From JAGTQI01 sp038868115 (GTDB lineage: Archaea; Thermoproteota; Bathyarchaeia; Bathyarchaeales; Bathycorpusculaceae), in assembly GCA_038868115.1 (NCBI GenBank), contig JAWBXA010000016.1, forward strand, positions 1 through 21,935: a DNA stretch of 21,935 nucleotides, in the 5' to 3' direction. Within the stretch, counting starts at the first letter, position 1. The number at the start of each line of letters is the position of its first letter. Below are positions 6,056 to 13,747 of this stretch, in pieces. A program made the position numbers and the translations under genes. The notes under the pieces were generated by a model, which was not told the origin of the DNA, ran no database searches, and was given only the letters and a program-made list of their open reading frames with translations.

Positions 6056-8299
6056 TTGTCTGTTGACTATTTTGGGAACGATGTTGAAATACTTGAGAGG
6101 ACAGTTAATGGCAGAAAGGTTAGGGTTAAGTGGGACTGGGGAAACTTTGAGAGCACCGAAGGCTTCCCAGTTGACGACAATCTGATAAACTGGGTTATTG
6201 GGCAAGACCAAGCCATGAACGAGTGCTTTCTATGTCTGGACGAGTGGGTTCATAAGCTGAAATGGCTGGAAAAAACTAAATGGTATGAGAGCTGGAGCAG
6301 CCCCGAAAAAACAAAACCCTCGGCGAAAACAGCCATAAGTCCCGGACCATATCTGCTGCTTGTGGGTGATCCTGGTACGGGTAAGTCCCTTATTGGTAGG
6401 GCTTTAGCCGAGAAGTTGACCCAAATTTACAAAGAAAACGGGATAAAACTTTTCGACGTTTTGTGCTGGAAGAATCCCGTATTGCCAAGCCAGCCGAGAA
6501 TCTCTGTACACCCGGCTGGAGAAGGGAAGAAAATACTCCAGAGGGAGCAGTTGAAGGAGCTTAAGAGGAAGTTTGTCACGAGAATTAGCTTGAAAGCCCT
6601 GCAAATATTCCTCATAATTATGGGATTGTTTTTGATGGGTTTAGGCTTCTATTTCATGTATCAGGCTTGGCAGATGTGGAACGAGAATTCCATGTATTTA
6701 GGCGAGCCGTTACAAGAATATTACAATTACAACTTTATGGACTACTTTATAGGAAGGATTGTGAGCATAGTCCCGCTAACATTTATTCCCGGCGGAAGCC
6801 TCGTGTTCTTCGGCGTCTTCATATGGTGGTTTTCAAGGATTGGAGGCTTGGGAGCCCTAAAAGGCATTGGCGGAGCACAACAAAGTGACATACCAAAACT
6901 CATAGTTGACAACAGTTCTAGACACGCACCATTTATTGATGCCACCGGCCACCGAAGCGCCCAGCTTTTCGGCTCAATAGCATGGGACCCATACCAGACT
7001 GGCGGTTTGGGAACTCCGGAGCATCAGAGGGTTACAGCCGGAGACGTCCATAGAGCCTCGCTTGGAATATTATATATCGACGAGATTAAGAACTTGGATC
7101 CGGAAGAGGCAATAACCCTATTAACAGTGCTTGAAGATGGCCAGTTGCCAATAACTATTAGGGGACGTTGGCACGGCGGAGACACAGCCGCCATGGCTGT
7201 ATCCACAGAACCGGTCCCAGCCCTAACCTTCCTCGTGGGCGCTGGAAACTTTGACAGTATAAACCAGATTCATCCGGCTTTGATGGACAGGATTTACGGC
7301 TATGGCAAAGTTGTCAGGATGAATAATAAAATGCCAAACACCGTTGAGAATAGGCGGAAATATGTGCAGTTTATAGCCCAAGAGGCTAAGCGCTTCAACT
7401 TGATTCCCTTCGGCAGGGAGGCATGCGAGGAAATAGTTGAGGAAGGCCGCAGACGAAGCAACAAGCGAGACGCGTTAACGACACGTTTCAGACCGCTAAT
7501 TTCCATTATTAAAACCGCGGCTACGCTTGCGATGAATGAGGGGTGCAAGATTGTTGAGAGAAGACATGTTCGCGAAGCCATAGAAAACCACTGCAAAACC
7601 ATCCAGAGGCAAATACTCGAGCACGAGATAAACGAGAGGGGAAAACTTCTAGAAATAAAGCCCGAAGGCGTCAAGCTTGGGCAAATCTATGGTTTGGCTG
7701 TTGTAAAAGACCCATATAGTGGAGAAATGACTGGCAGTGTGCTATGCGTGAGGGCAACTATGGTTAAGCGCAGCGAACTCCCAAGAAATTACCCAATTAA
7801 GGGCTATTACAAAGTGACTGGCGTGGCCAGGGGGCAGAGCTTCATAGCTGACAGCATAGCCAAAGTTAGAAGCGTTATCCTCCAAAAGTATGGCGTAGAC
7901 ATAGCCCAAGACTACCTGACGCATATAGACTTTGCCCAATCTTATGGCGTTGACGGGCCATCCGCAGGGGTGACTATGGTGATACTGTTGTGCTCGCTTA
8001 TTGAAGGGAAGCCCATAAGGCAGGACGTGGCAGTGACTGGTGAAATAAATTTGGGCATAGGCGGCACAATCCAAGTGACGGCTGTGGGAAGTGTTTACGA
8101 GAAGATTAAGGCGGCTGAGGCCTGGGGCTTCAAAAAGGTTGTGATTCCAAAGAAGAACTTCGACCACTCCATAGATATAAGAGATTACAAAATTGAGGTG
8201 GTGCCAGCCGCCACCCTGGACGACTATTTGAAAGAATGCTTTGTTGAAAAGCAAACCCTCAAGGTTCAGGTTCAAACCCGCAGAAAACCGAAATTCTAG
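6056..8299 (+). CDS. lonB: Archaeal membrane-anchored ATP-dependent protease LonB
   Basis: LonB degrades unfolded and regulatory proteins at the cytoplasmic membrane. The 747 residues hold an AAA+ module with Walker A GDPGTGKS (about 104-111) and Walker B ILYIDE (about 337). Between them lie two hydrophobic segments (about 180-207 and 236-262), the hallmark of archaeal LonB. A C-terminal Ser-Lys protease domain follows, with YGVDGPSAG (catalytic Ser636) and VYEKIKAAEAWG (catalytic Lys683). The bacterial Lon substrate-binding N domain is absent. The start is TTG: a TAG codon directly precedes it, AGGGGTGG lies five bases upstream, and no ATG occurs before the AAA+ core. At 747 residues it is longer than typical archaeal LonB (about 620-650), mostly through the N-terminal and insert regions. 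It is followed 63 bp later by hjc, which has its own TATA box. Confidence 0.95.
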   Translation: MSVDYFGNDVEILERTVNGRKVRVKWDWGNFESTEGFPVDDNLINWVIGQDQAMNECFLCLDEWVHKLKWLEKTKWYESWSSPEKTKPSAKTAISPGPYLLLVGDPGTGKSLIGRALAEKLTQIYKENGIKLFDVLCWKNPVLPSQPRISVHPAGEGKKILQREQLKELKRKFVTRISLKALQIFLIIMGLFLMGLGFYFMYQAWQMWNENSMYLGEPLQEYYNYNFMDYFIGRIVSIVPLTFIPGGSLVFFGVFIWWFSRIGGLGALKGIGGAQQSDIPKLIVDNSSRHAPFIDATGHRSAQLFGSIAWDPYQTGGLGTPEHQRVTAGDVHRASLGILYIDEIKNLDPEEAITLLTVLEDGQLPITIRGRWHGGDTAAMAVSTEPVPALTFLVGAGNFDSINQIHPALMDRIYGYGKVVRMNNKMPNTVENRRKYVQFIAQEAKRFNLIPFGREACEEIVEEGRRRSNKRDALTTRFRPLISIIKTAATLAMNEGCKIVERRHVREAIENHCKTIQRQILEHEINERGKLLEIKPEGVKLGQIYGLAVVKDPYSGEMTGSVLCVRATMVKRSELPRNYPIKGYYKVTGVARGQSFIADSIAKVRSVILQKYGVDIAQDYLTHIDFAQSYGVDGPSAGVTMVILLCSLIEGKPIRQDVAVTGEINLGIGGTIQVTAVGSVYEKIKAAEAWGFKKVVIPKKNFDHSIDIRDYKIEVVPAATLDDYLKECFVEKQTLKVQVQTRRKPKF

Positions 8300-8328
8300 C
8301 TTTAGGGAAACAGCTTTAACCCCATCCT

Positions 8329-8341
8329 ATACTATATTTTG
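8329..8341 (+). promoter_or_regulatory. TATA box for hjc
   Basis: ATACTATATTTTG lies about 27 bp upstream of the ATG at 8363, the spacing expected for a leaderless transcript beginning at that codon. Confidence 0.5.
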
Positions 8342-8362
8342 TAGCTTGAAGTGAACCTGCTG

Positions 8363-8788
8363 ATGGTTAGGGAAGTCGATAAAGAGGCTATTCGAAGATG
8401 GCGCAAAAGAGGCTTCTACAGCGAAAATGTTCTTGTTAAACTTTTACAGAAAAATGATTATAGTGCTGTTCGTATACCAGTCAGCAACCCAAGCCTAAAC
8501 CCGCTGCCGGACGTTGTAGCCAGAAAAGGCCTACATGTCTATGCCTTCGAAGTTAAAAATGCTGGCTATTATGCATATTTTCCAAAACAGCAGATAGAGA
8601 AGCTCTTCAGATTTCTCGACGAACTTATACCGCTGGATAGAGAATATAAACACGCCGTTGTTGCGGCTCATCTAGGGAAAAAATGGGTTTTCAAAGAAAT
8701 AAAGTGGGCGGATTGGGAAGCGGGCAAGATTCCAGAAAAGGTGCGCATACTAAAACGCGACAGAGGAAACTTTCATTTGGAAGGCTAA
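8363..8788 (+). CDS. hjc: Archaeal Holliday junction resolvase (Hjc family)
   Basis: Hjc cuts four-way DNA junctions during recombination and fork repair. The 141-residue protein carries the PD-(D/E)xK nuclease core: an N-terminal glutamate in YSENVLVKLLQ, the metal-binding aspartate in PLPDVVARKG, and the E-x-K pair in AFEVKN. A QQIEKLFRFLDEL helix and a VAAHLGKKWVFKE strand follow, in the order seen in Hjc. The N-terminal stretch VREVDKEAIRRWRKRG is longer than the usual KGSRAER-type start. I take the ATG at 8363 rather than the GTG at 8351 because the TATA box is spaced for a leaderless start there and no ribosome site precedes either codon. Confidence 0.82.
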   Translation: MVREVDKEAIRRWRKRGFYSENVLVKLLQKNDYSAVRIPVSNPSLNPLPDVVARKGLHVYAFEVKNAGYYAYFPKQQIEKLFRFLDELIPLDREYKHAVVAAHLGKKWVFKEIKWADWEAGKIPEKVRILKRDRGNFHLEG

Positions 8789-8849
8789 AGAGCGAAACAA
8801 ATTTAAAATTTTGACATAATTTCTCAAAATCTAAAGGGGGAGCCCACCC

Positions 8850-9122
8850 TTGACAAGTCCAATCAAAGGAGTCATTGTCAACTATAGGGTTGGACCAAAA
8901 ACCCAGAAGTCAAAAGAGTGCATAATCCAGTTCCCCCACGCAAAAACCATTTCAGAAGCCAGCAGACTTATCGGGCGGAAAATTGCTTGGAACACAGGCA
9001 AAAACAGCAAGATTATAGGTAAAATTGTAGCTTTACATGGCAAGAAGGGCTTAGTCAGAGCGAGATTCAGAAAGGGGTTGCCCGGACAAGCCCTCGGAAC
9101 AACTGTTGAGTTAATTGGTTAA
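8850..9122 (+). CDS. rpl35ae: Large-subunit ribosomal protein L35Ae
   Basis: The 90-residue protein matches archaeal L35Ae (eL33): GVIVNYRVGPKTQKSKECII near the start, IGRKIAWNT, then the KIVALHGKKGLVRARFRKGL core, closing with PGQALGTTVELIG. It is a component of the 50S subunit found in archaea and eukaryotes but not bacteria, and so supports the archaeal assignment. The start is TTG with a GGGGGAG stretch upstream; no in-frame ATG exists. AAATTTAAAATTTT near 8800 is a plausible TATA box, so the gene is probably transcribed separately from hjc. Confidence 0.93.
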   Translation: MTSPIKGVIVNYRVGPKTQKSKECIIQFPHAKTISEASRLIGRKIAWNTGKNSKIIGKIVALHGKKGLVRARFRKGLPGQALGTTVELIG

Positions 9123-9409
9123 TAATTTTTAACACATTCTCGCTCTCTCTTAAATTTTAAAGATGAAAAAATAAGCAGATTCAAATTAAATTTTTCACTT
9201 TTCTCAAAATTGAGACTCAGAAATTATCTTGACTGCATAATTTTTAAGAAATCCAATATTGAAAAATGATGTAAAAATATTAAAAATAACAGCTTTTTCT
9301 AGAGTATTTAAAAATTTTTCTATACGTTTGCGTAACGATTTTGAACAGTCGTGGAAATTATAATAAGTGCCTCAGTCGGAATTTAATAGCATCGTAAAGG
9401 GGTCTCGGG
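9123..9409. other. AT-rich intergenic region with TATA-like elements
   Basis: No gene is seen. TATA-like stretches occur at 9303-9313 (GTATTTAAAAA) and 9356-9366 (AAATTATAATA). The second suits the downstream aminotransferase-fold gene, which also has AAAGGGG seven bases before its ATG. A short TACG-TTTG-CGTA inverted repeat lies between them. Confidence 0.4.
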
Positions 9410-10705
9410 ATGTTGGAAATTTATGTTACAAAGACTGCAAAGTCCAAGGCTTTGTATGAGCGGGCTAAAAATGTTCTGCCGGCTGGAGTCTCTTATGGAA
9501 TTCGCTTTTTTGAGCCATACCCATTTTATACTGCAAGAGCGAAAGGAAGCAAGCTTTACGATGTTGATGGGAACGAGTATGTTGACTTTTGGATGGGGCA
9601 CGGCACACATATACTTGGTCACAGTCCGCCGGTGATTGTGGAGGCTGCTAGGAGGCAGTTGGAAAAAGGCACCCACTATGGGACATCCCACGAGCTTGAA
9701 GTGGAACTTGCTGAACAAGTTGTGAAGATGGTGCCCAGCGCTGAGATGGTGCGCTTCACCAATTCTGGGACAGAGGCTAACATGTACGCCATACGCTTGG
9801 CAAGAGCCTACACCGGCAGAAGCAAAATAATAAAGTTTGAGGGCGGATGGCATGGGGGATACGATACACTGCACATAGGCGTAAAATACCCCTTCCATAT
9901 TCCAGAATCAGCCGGATTAACGGCTGGTGCAACGCAAGACACAATATTAGCAGTTTTCAACAACCTTGAAGACGTGAAGGCAAAAGCCCAGAAAGAACCA
10001 GCGGCAGCAATCATAGTTGAACCGGTCTTAGGCGCTGGCGGAAGCATCCCAGCTGAAAAAGAATTTCTCAAAGGTTTAAGGGAACTCTGCAATGAGAAGG
10101 GTATTCTCCTAATCTATGATGAGGTAATCACCGGTTTCAGGCTTGCGCCCGGAGGAGCCCAACAATATTATGGCGTTTTACCAGACATAACAGTCCTCGG
10201 GAAAATATTAGGCGGAGGTTTCCCGGTTGGCGCCTTCTGCGGAAGACATGAGATCATGGAACGTCTTAACCCGCTTGTCTATGAGCGTCCCAACTTCTCG
10301 TTTCATGGCGGAACATTCTGCGCGAATCCAATCACAATGGCAGCTGGACTGGCTGTACTTAAAGTCCTTGAGGACGGGAGCATCATTTCAAGGCTGAACA
10401 GGATTGGCGAAAAAGTCAGAGACACTTTGAGGGAAATATTTGAGGCTAAAGGCATAGATGCCCAAGCCACTGGCGCAGGCTCCATGCTTAACATACACTT
10501 CACAGGCAAACAAGTTAAGAATGCCCGGGACGCCTTCGAAGCAGATAGAAAGAGGCTTGTAGAATACCACCTAAACCTAATCGCTAGAGGAGTGTTCTTC
10601 CTCCCAACACATTTTGGCTCAATAAGTGCAGCCCACACAGATGCTGACATCGAAAAGCTCTTTCAAGCAACAGAGGACTATGCTAGAACTGCTGGCAAAA
10701 TTTAG
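9410..10705 (+). CDS. Glutamate-1-semialdehyde 2,1-aminomutase-like class III PLP enzyme
   Basis: The 431-residue protein is a fold-type I, class III PLP enzyme close to HemL: YDVDGNEYVDFWMGHGTHIL at the start, MVRFTNSGTEANMYAIRLAR for phosphate and cofactor binding, FEGGWHGGYD, IYDEVITGFR with the pyridine-nitrogen aspartate, and the Schiff-base lysine in LGKILGGGFPVG (Lys265). HemL converts glutamate-1-semialdehyde to 5-aminolevulinate for tetrapyrroles, including the corrinoids that methyltransferases need. No other hem genes are nearby, and several class III relatives are annotated HemL by default. The GWHGGYDTLHIG segment differs from the classic CYHGH region, so a related aminotransferase or aminomutase remains possible. 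It overlaps mobA tail-to-tail by 23 bp. Confidence 0.78.
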   Translation: MLEIYVTKTAKSKALYERAKNVLPAGVSYGIRFFEPYPFYTARAKGSKLYDVDGNEYVDFWMGHGTHILGHSPPVIVEAARRQLEKGTHYGTSHELEVELAEQVVKMVPSAEMVRFTNSGTEANMYAIRLARAYTGRSKIIKFEGGWHGGYDTLHIGVKYPFHIPESAGLTAGATQDTILAVFNNLEDVKAKAQKEPAAAIIVEPVLGAGGSIPAEKEFLKGLRELCNEKGILLIYDEVITGFRLAPGGAQQYYGVLPDITVLGKILGGGFPVGAFCGRHEIMERLNPLVYERPNFSFHGGTFCANPITMAAGLAVLKVLEDGSIISRLNRIGEKVRDTLREIFEAKGIDAQATGAGSMLNIHFTGKQVKNARDAFEADRKRLVEYHLNLIARGVFFLPTHFGSISAAHTDADIEKLFQATEDYARTAGKI

Positions 10706-11315
10706 CCTTAAGCATAGATTCAGCCCTTTTCAGATCTAAGGGTGTGTTAACATTAAAGAACATTTTAAGCTGCGGGTCAAATTGCTGAAAGACAAGAGTT
10801 GAGATGTAACGTATGTTCCGCAGCCGCTCAACCATGGAACGCAAGTTTAACTTTCCCTCTTTTAAAGTGGTTTCAGAAGCTTCAAGGGCTGGCTGAACAC
10901 GGTAAGCTGCATGTAGGGGTTCTATGTAACCGTTTGGCCAGCGGGGAATAACCGCATTCTTGCCAACGCAAAGCTCCAAGATAAGTGCTAGAATTTCCCT
11001 CGAAACCAGTGGCGTGTCACATGGAAGCAAAAGTGCATACTCACCACGTGCCTCTTTAAAGCCTGTTAACGCGCCTACAAGAGGGCTTTGAAGCCCGTTT
11101 TGGTCTACGGCTATTTTAACATTTGGTCCCAAGACTTCTTCCATTTTCTCGGCTTGCTCTTTCGAGCTTACAACCACAATTTTCTCCTCAGCGATGTTAT
11201 CCAAAACGCATAAAACATGCATTATTAGGGGCTTGCCCGAGAGCAGAGCTAATCCCTTATCATAGCCAAATCTTCTAGAGGTGCCTCCAGCCAATACTAT
11301 TGCCGAATTGTCCAA
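10683..11315 (-). CDS. mobA: Molybdenum cofactor guanylyltransferase MobA-like
   Basis: The 210-residue nucleotidyltransferase has the MobA fingerprint: AIVLAGGTSRRFGYDKGLAL at the N-terminus (GTP-binding LAGGxSxRFGxDK), SPLVGALTGFKEARGEYALL, and LPCDTPLVSREIL with the metal-binding aspartate. The C-terminal part contains FNVNTPLDL, the usual MobA ending. MobA attaches GMP to molybdopterin (Mo or W), as needed by enzymes such as formate and formylmethanofuran dehydrogenases, which would feed the ftr step. The start is TTG; a stop codon lies five codons upstream and no ATG is available. It converges with the aminomutase-like gene, overlapping by 23 bp. Confidence 0.85.
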   Translation of the reverse strand: MDNSAIVLAGGTSRRFGYDKGLALLSGKPLIMHVLCVLDNIAEEKIVVVSSKEQAEKMEEVLGPNVKIAVDQNGLQSPLVGALTGFKEARGEYALLLPCDTPLVSREILALILELCVGKNAVIPRWPNGYIEPLHAAYRVQPALEASETTLKEGKLNLRSMVERLRNIRYISTLVFQQFDPQLKMFFNVNTPLDLKRAESMLKAKFCQQF

Positions 11316-11387
11316 TGGTTTACGCTTTCCTCAACAGTTTTGCGTATAAAGTGTTTTAGGCTTCTATAAGCTTTTTCCACGTGATAA

Positions 11388-11405
11388 CTTTGAAATATTT
11401 CGAAG
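11388..11405. promoter_or_regulatory. Near-perfect 18-bp palindrome upstream of the small CxxC protein
   Basis: CTTTGAAATATTTCGAAG is an inverted repeat with one mismatched pair; the inner GAAATATTTC is perfect. It is immediately upstream of a TATA-like AATATAAG (11410-11417) that would start transcription about 22 bases before the ATG at 11461. It is placed like an activator or operator site. Confidence 0.4.
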
Positions 11406-11460
11406 GTGGAATATAAGCTATACATGTAGCTGCCCGAATTTTATTAGAGAGGCCACGACG

Positions 11461-11580
11461 ATGAACTCTGAAATAAGAGAGTTGAATAGGATAATTTGCA
11501 AGCAGTGCGACGAAAGGGAATATGAGAAATGCAAAAATTGCAGAGTGTACCAGCTCGTAAATAAGCTTGTAGCACAATAG
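11461..11580 (+). CDS. Small double-CxxC (zinc-ribbon-like) protein
   Basis: A 39-residue protein reads MNSEIRELNRIICKQCDERE then YEKCKNCRVYQLVNKLVAQ. Two CxxC pairs, CKQC (residues 13-16) and CKNC (24-27), separated by seven residues, are arranged to bind one zinc ion, flanked by an N-terminal amphipathic helix and a C-terminal helix. AGAGAGG lies about eight bases before the ATG, a TATA box is properly spaced further up, and the stop is one base from the end of the convergent ParA-type gene. I do not recognise a named family. Such micro-zinc proteins may bind nucleic acid or partner proteins. The opposite strand contains an open frame over the same bases, which I take to be the shadow. Confidence 0.68.
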   Translation: MNSEIRELNRIICKQCDEREYEKCKNCRVYQLVNKLVAQ

Positions 11581-11581
11581 C

Positions 11582-12364
11582 TTACATCTTATCTATTTTG
11601 GCGCCTATTTCGCCTAGAATCCTTGTGAATGGGTGATCTGGCTTTTCATGAACAAAAATTGTTTTTCCCTCAGCCCTTGAAATGTCGCAGAAGCATGGGA
11701 TAACCCCTAAAAGCGGGACTCCATAGGTTTCCTTAACTAGGGCTTGCAGCTTTTCCTTTCCCGATCTTAAGGAGTCGTCGTACAAAATCTTGTTTAAAAC
11801 GATTTCTGTTTTCTTTTCAAACAAGTCGTAGAGTTCCCGTAGCATCCGCTTTGTTCCCTCAACATCTGAGTTGTCAAGTGTTGAAGCAACTATGACAACG
11901 TCGGCGCTTACGATGGCGTTTATTGAGGAATATTGCAATCCTGGGCTTGTATCAAAAATTATATAGTCAAAGCCCTTGGCACTTAAAAGTGAGTTTCTGA
12001 GGGAGAGCAGTCTTCCAAGAGCCCTCATCTCCCACTTCCTATCTTTTGAGGACATGTCCCTGATAGCTTCCACCGAGGGGTTAGCTAAACCAACAAAAAT
12101 TTTCCCTTGGTTGGCTATTCTTCCACTTAAATCTATTAAGACTTTTTCAATTTCACAAACTCCGTTAAGGTAGTCATTAAGCCAATAATCAACTTTTTCC
12201 ATGTTTAGGAGAGTGAAGAGGCTTGGCGCCCTAAAATCCAAGTCTAGGAGACACACTATCTTGCCTTGCTTAGCCAAAGTGGCAGCCAAATTAATCGATA
12301 GAAGGGTCTTCCCTGTTCCACCCTTATAGGAGTGAATTGCCACAATCTTGCCCAAGGCTTTCAC
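11582..12364 (-). CDS. ParA/MinD-family ATPase
   Basis: The 260-residue protein is a SIMIBI P-loop ATPase of the MinD/ParA type: deviant Walker A YKGGTGKT near the N-terminus with the signature first lysine, switch I LDLDFRAPSL, and Walker B-like DYIIFDTSPGLQYSSINAI. The segment VVIVASTLDNSDVEGTKRML is the usual strand-helix after it. The C-terminus lacks an obvious membrane-targeting helix and ends ILGEIGAKIDKM, so a soluble ParA-like role is more likely than MinD-type membrane binding. The GTG start overlaps the stop of the upstream winged-helix gene in a GTGA, and GGAGA precedes it, so the two proteins are probably made together. A DNA-binding partner plus a ParA ATPase suggests partitioning, positioning or a regulatory switch; the cargo is unknown. 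Confidence 0.85.
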   Translation of the reverse strand: MKALGKIVAIHSYKGGTGKTLLSINLAATLAKQGKIVCLLDLDFRAPSLFTLLNMEKVDYWLNDYLNGVCEIEKVLIDLSGRIANQGKIFVGLANPSVEAIRDMSSKDRKWEMRALGRLLSLRNSLLSAKGFDYIIFDTSPGLQYSSINAIVSADVVIVASTLDNSDVEGTKRMLRELYDLFEKKTEIVLNKILYDDSLRSGKEKLQALVKETYGVPLLGVIPCFCDISRAEGKTIFVHEKPDHPFTRILGEIGAKIDKM

Positions 12365-12738
12365 CCCTGGCTCTCCTTCTCCACATAAAAGTAAGCTTTC
12401 CGTCCCTTCCGCTCCTTCTTAAGATAACCCATAATAACAAGCTGGTTTAGATAGGCGCTTTCCACAGCTCTTGCCCTGCGGGTTTGTTGGGCAACCTCGT
12501 CGGCTGTTGCCCGCCCAAGCCTACAGACGGTCATGGCTGTCTTTCGCAAGTGGTCTGGCATTGAAAGGAGGGTTATAACATCCAGCGGAGCTTCCTGAGG
12601 GATTGTTTGTATATCCCTTCTTCCGCATTTCTGGAGCTCGATCATTATTTCCATTTTCTCGTTTAGTTTTTCAAGGTTTTCCTTTATCTTCTCTAGAATA
12701 TATAGGGGCTTCTTTCCTCGAGTTTCTTGGTTGGACAC
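12361..12738 (-). CDS. Coiled-coil winged-helix DNA-binding protein coupled to the ParA-type ATPase
   Basis: With the GTG at 12738 the protein has 125 residues: a heptad-like segment (ILEKIKENLEKLNEKMEIMI, about residues 12-32), then a winged-helix domain from about 50 onward (DVITLLSMPDHLRKTAMTVC, the recognition region ATADEVAQQTRRARAVESAY, and a basic wing KKERKGRKAYFYVEKE). The frame continues upstream to a codon near 12840, but that extension runs over a likely TATA box (about 12800) and reads as non-coding. The gene is bicistronic with the ParA-type ATPase (GTGA overlap). It is the obvious candidate for the DNA-binding (ParB-like) or regulatory partner, although it is not homologous to ParB as far as I can see. 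Confidence 0.75.
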   Translation of the reverse strand: MSNQETRGKKPLYILEKIKENLEKLNEKMEIMIELQKCGRRDIQTIPQEAPLDVITLLSMPDHLRKTAMTVCRLGRATADEVAQQTRRARAVESAYLNQLVIMGYLKKERKGRKAYFYVEKESQG

Positions 12739-12887
12739 CCTGATTTCCCCGTCGTGTTTTACGTGTGTACATATGGAAATGGGGGGAAAGAGTTTATTAA
12801 GTCTTACGAAACACGTATAATGATTCACAAAAAGATGCAAACCTAACTAAAATTAGAAATGAAGAAAATTTTGCTAAGATAAATTGA

Positions 12888-13181
12888 CTAATACGGTATG
12901 GGAGCCTTATTTCTGGCTTCTTCCACTATTGGCAGAACCTGCTTAAGCTCCCTGAAATGCTTAAGAACTGTTATGCCTCTTTGGGTTATAGCGTAAACAA
13001 CTCGCCGCTTACCAATGGTTCTCTCCTCAACAAGGTTCTGTTTCATTAGAAAGTCTAAATACTCTTTCAAAACGCTGCAATTAACATTAGCCTTATACAT
13101 AATGTGTGTCAGCTTCAATGGGCCACGATGAGCTAGGACCTTAAGAATGTCGATGTACATCTCAAGTTTGGAACGCCTCAT
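12888..13181 (-). CDS. Winged-helix transcriptional regulator
   Basis: The 97-residue single-domain protein fits the archaeal winged-helix type often found in Thermoproteota-related genomes (HTH_45-like): EMYIDILKVLAHRGPLKLTH, the recognition helix NCSVLKEYLDFLMKQNLV, a wing EERTIGKRRVVYAITQRG, then a C-terminal helix TVLKHFRELKQVLPIV. The ATG has GAGGT seven bases upstream. It lies between the HTH-ParA pair and a small charged protein on the same strand, but about 150 bp from the HTH gene and with its own TATA box, so it is likely a separate unit. Targets are unknown. Confidence 0.8.
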   Translation of the reverse strand: MRRSKLEMYIDILKVLAHRGPLKLTHIMYKANVNCSVLKEYLDFLMKQNLVEERTIGKRRVVYAITQRGITVLKHFRELKQVLPIVEEARNKAPIPY

Positions 13182-13210
13182 TATCCAAACCTCTTGTCAT
13201 ATTTTCTCCA

Positions 13211-13224
13211 AATTTTATATAAAG
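13211..13224 (-). promoter_or_regulatory. TATA box for the winged-helix gene at 12888-13181
   Basis: The minus strand reads CTTTATATAAAATT, a strong archaeal TATA match, placing the start near 13192, about 10 bases before the ATG. Confidence 0.55.
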
Positions 13225-13267
13225 CTTTTATGGATTCAAATTACGTCTTTTCCCTATTTAGCTTCCG

Positions 13268-13450
13268 TTAATAGCTTCTTTTCGCTTGCACTCGCATTAA
13301 CACGTTTATTCTATTTTGAAACGCTGTGACAAGGTCATCTATTAATATTTTTTGAAAATCTGTAGAGAGAACTTTAATATCATCCTTAAGGGCCCTGGCC
13401 ATTTTAGCTTTTATTTCCCTTCTTTTTTTAGGAGTTAACTTTTCATTCAA
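13268..13450 (-). CDS. Small charged helical protein of unknown function
   Basis: Using the TTG at 13450, which has GGAGG eight bases upstream, the product is 60 residues: NEKLTPKKRREIKAKMARAL, then KDDIKVLSTDFQKILIDDLV and TAFQNRINVLMRVQAKRSY. A basic N-terminal third is followed by amphipathic helices, which suggests a nucleic-acid- or protein-binding oligomer. The open frame extends 9 codons further upstream, but over the ribosome site. TTAAATA (about 13490) is a possible TATA box. I do not recognise the family; the strong Shine-Dalgarno and even composition support it as a real gene. Confidence 0.6.
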   Translation of the reverse strand: MNEKLTPKKRREIKAKMARALKDDIKVLSTDFQKILIDDLVTAFQNRINVLMRVQAKRSY

Positions 13451-13544
13451 GGAATTTTCCTCCGATCTGCACAACAAAATGGGCTAAGCGTATTTAACTA
13501 ACTTATGAATCACTAATCTAGATTCAAAATCAACGTTTAACCAG

Positions 13545-13690
13545 GCAAGCTTAACCAGTGCTGAGTTGACTCAAATCCGACGAGTACACTCCAAATTTTT
13601 GCCCTCCTCTCAGTATGGTGCCGTCTCCACATCCGAGGGCGTCAGATATGAAGCTCGCAAACCTCTAACAATTGGAACTCGCCCAAGTGC
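13545..13690. other. GC-richer gene-free block with overlapping hairpins
   Basis: This stretch is visibly richer in G+C than neighbouring intergenic DNA and has no open frame of note. GCCCTC (13601-13606) can pair with GAGGGC (13635-13640), and GGGCG (13637-13641) with CGCCC (13680-13684), giving two mutually exclusive stems that share the GGGC segment. This could be a structured RNA or a regulatory switch ahead of the phosphoesterase gene. No tRNA, C/D or H/ACA motif set was found. Confidence 0.25.
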
Positions 13691-13747
13691 GTTACTCCAA
13701 TTAAAATTAATTACTAGCGAGGCAAAGTTAACGGTTTAGTGGGAGTT

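Noticed and set aside
11356..11577. 73-codon minus-strand frame opposite the CxxC protein
   Set aside because: Hydrophobic, shadow-like sequence with no ribosome site; the plus strand carries the better-supported small gene.
12739..12840. 34-codon upstream extension of the winged-helix gene
   Set aside because: It covers a probable TATA box and leader; the GTG at 12738 gives a normal domain start.
13555..13595. T-loop-like CTCAAATCC followed by ...CTCCA
   Set aside because: No 5' acceptor partner or anticodon arm in the preceding 80 bases, so not a tRNA.
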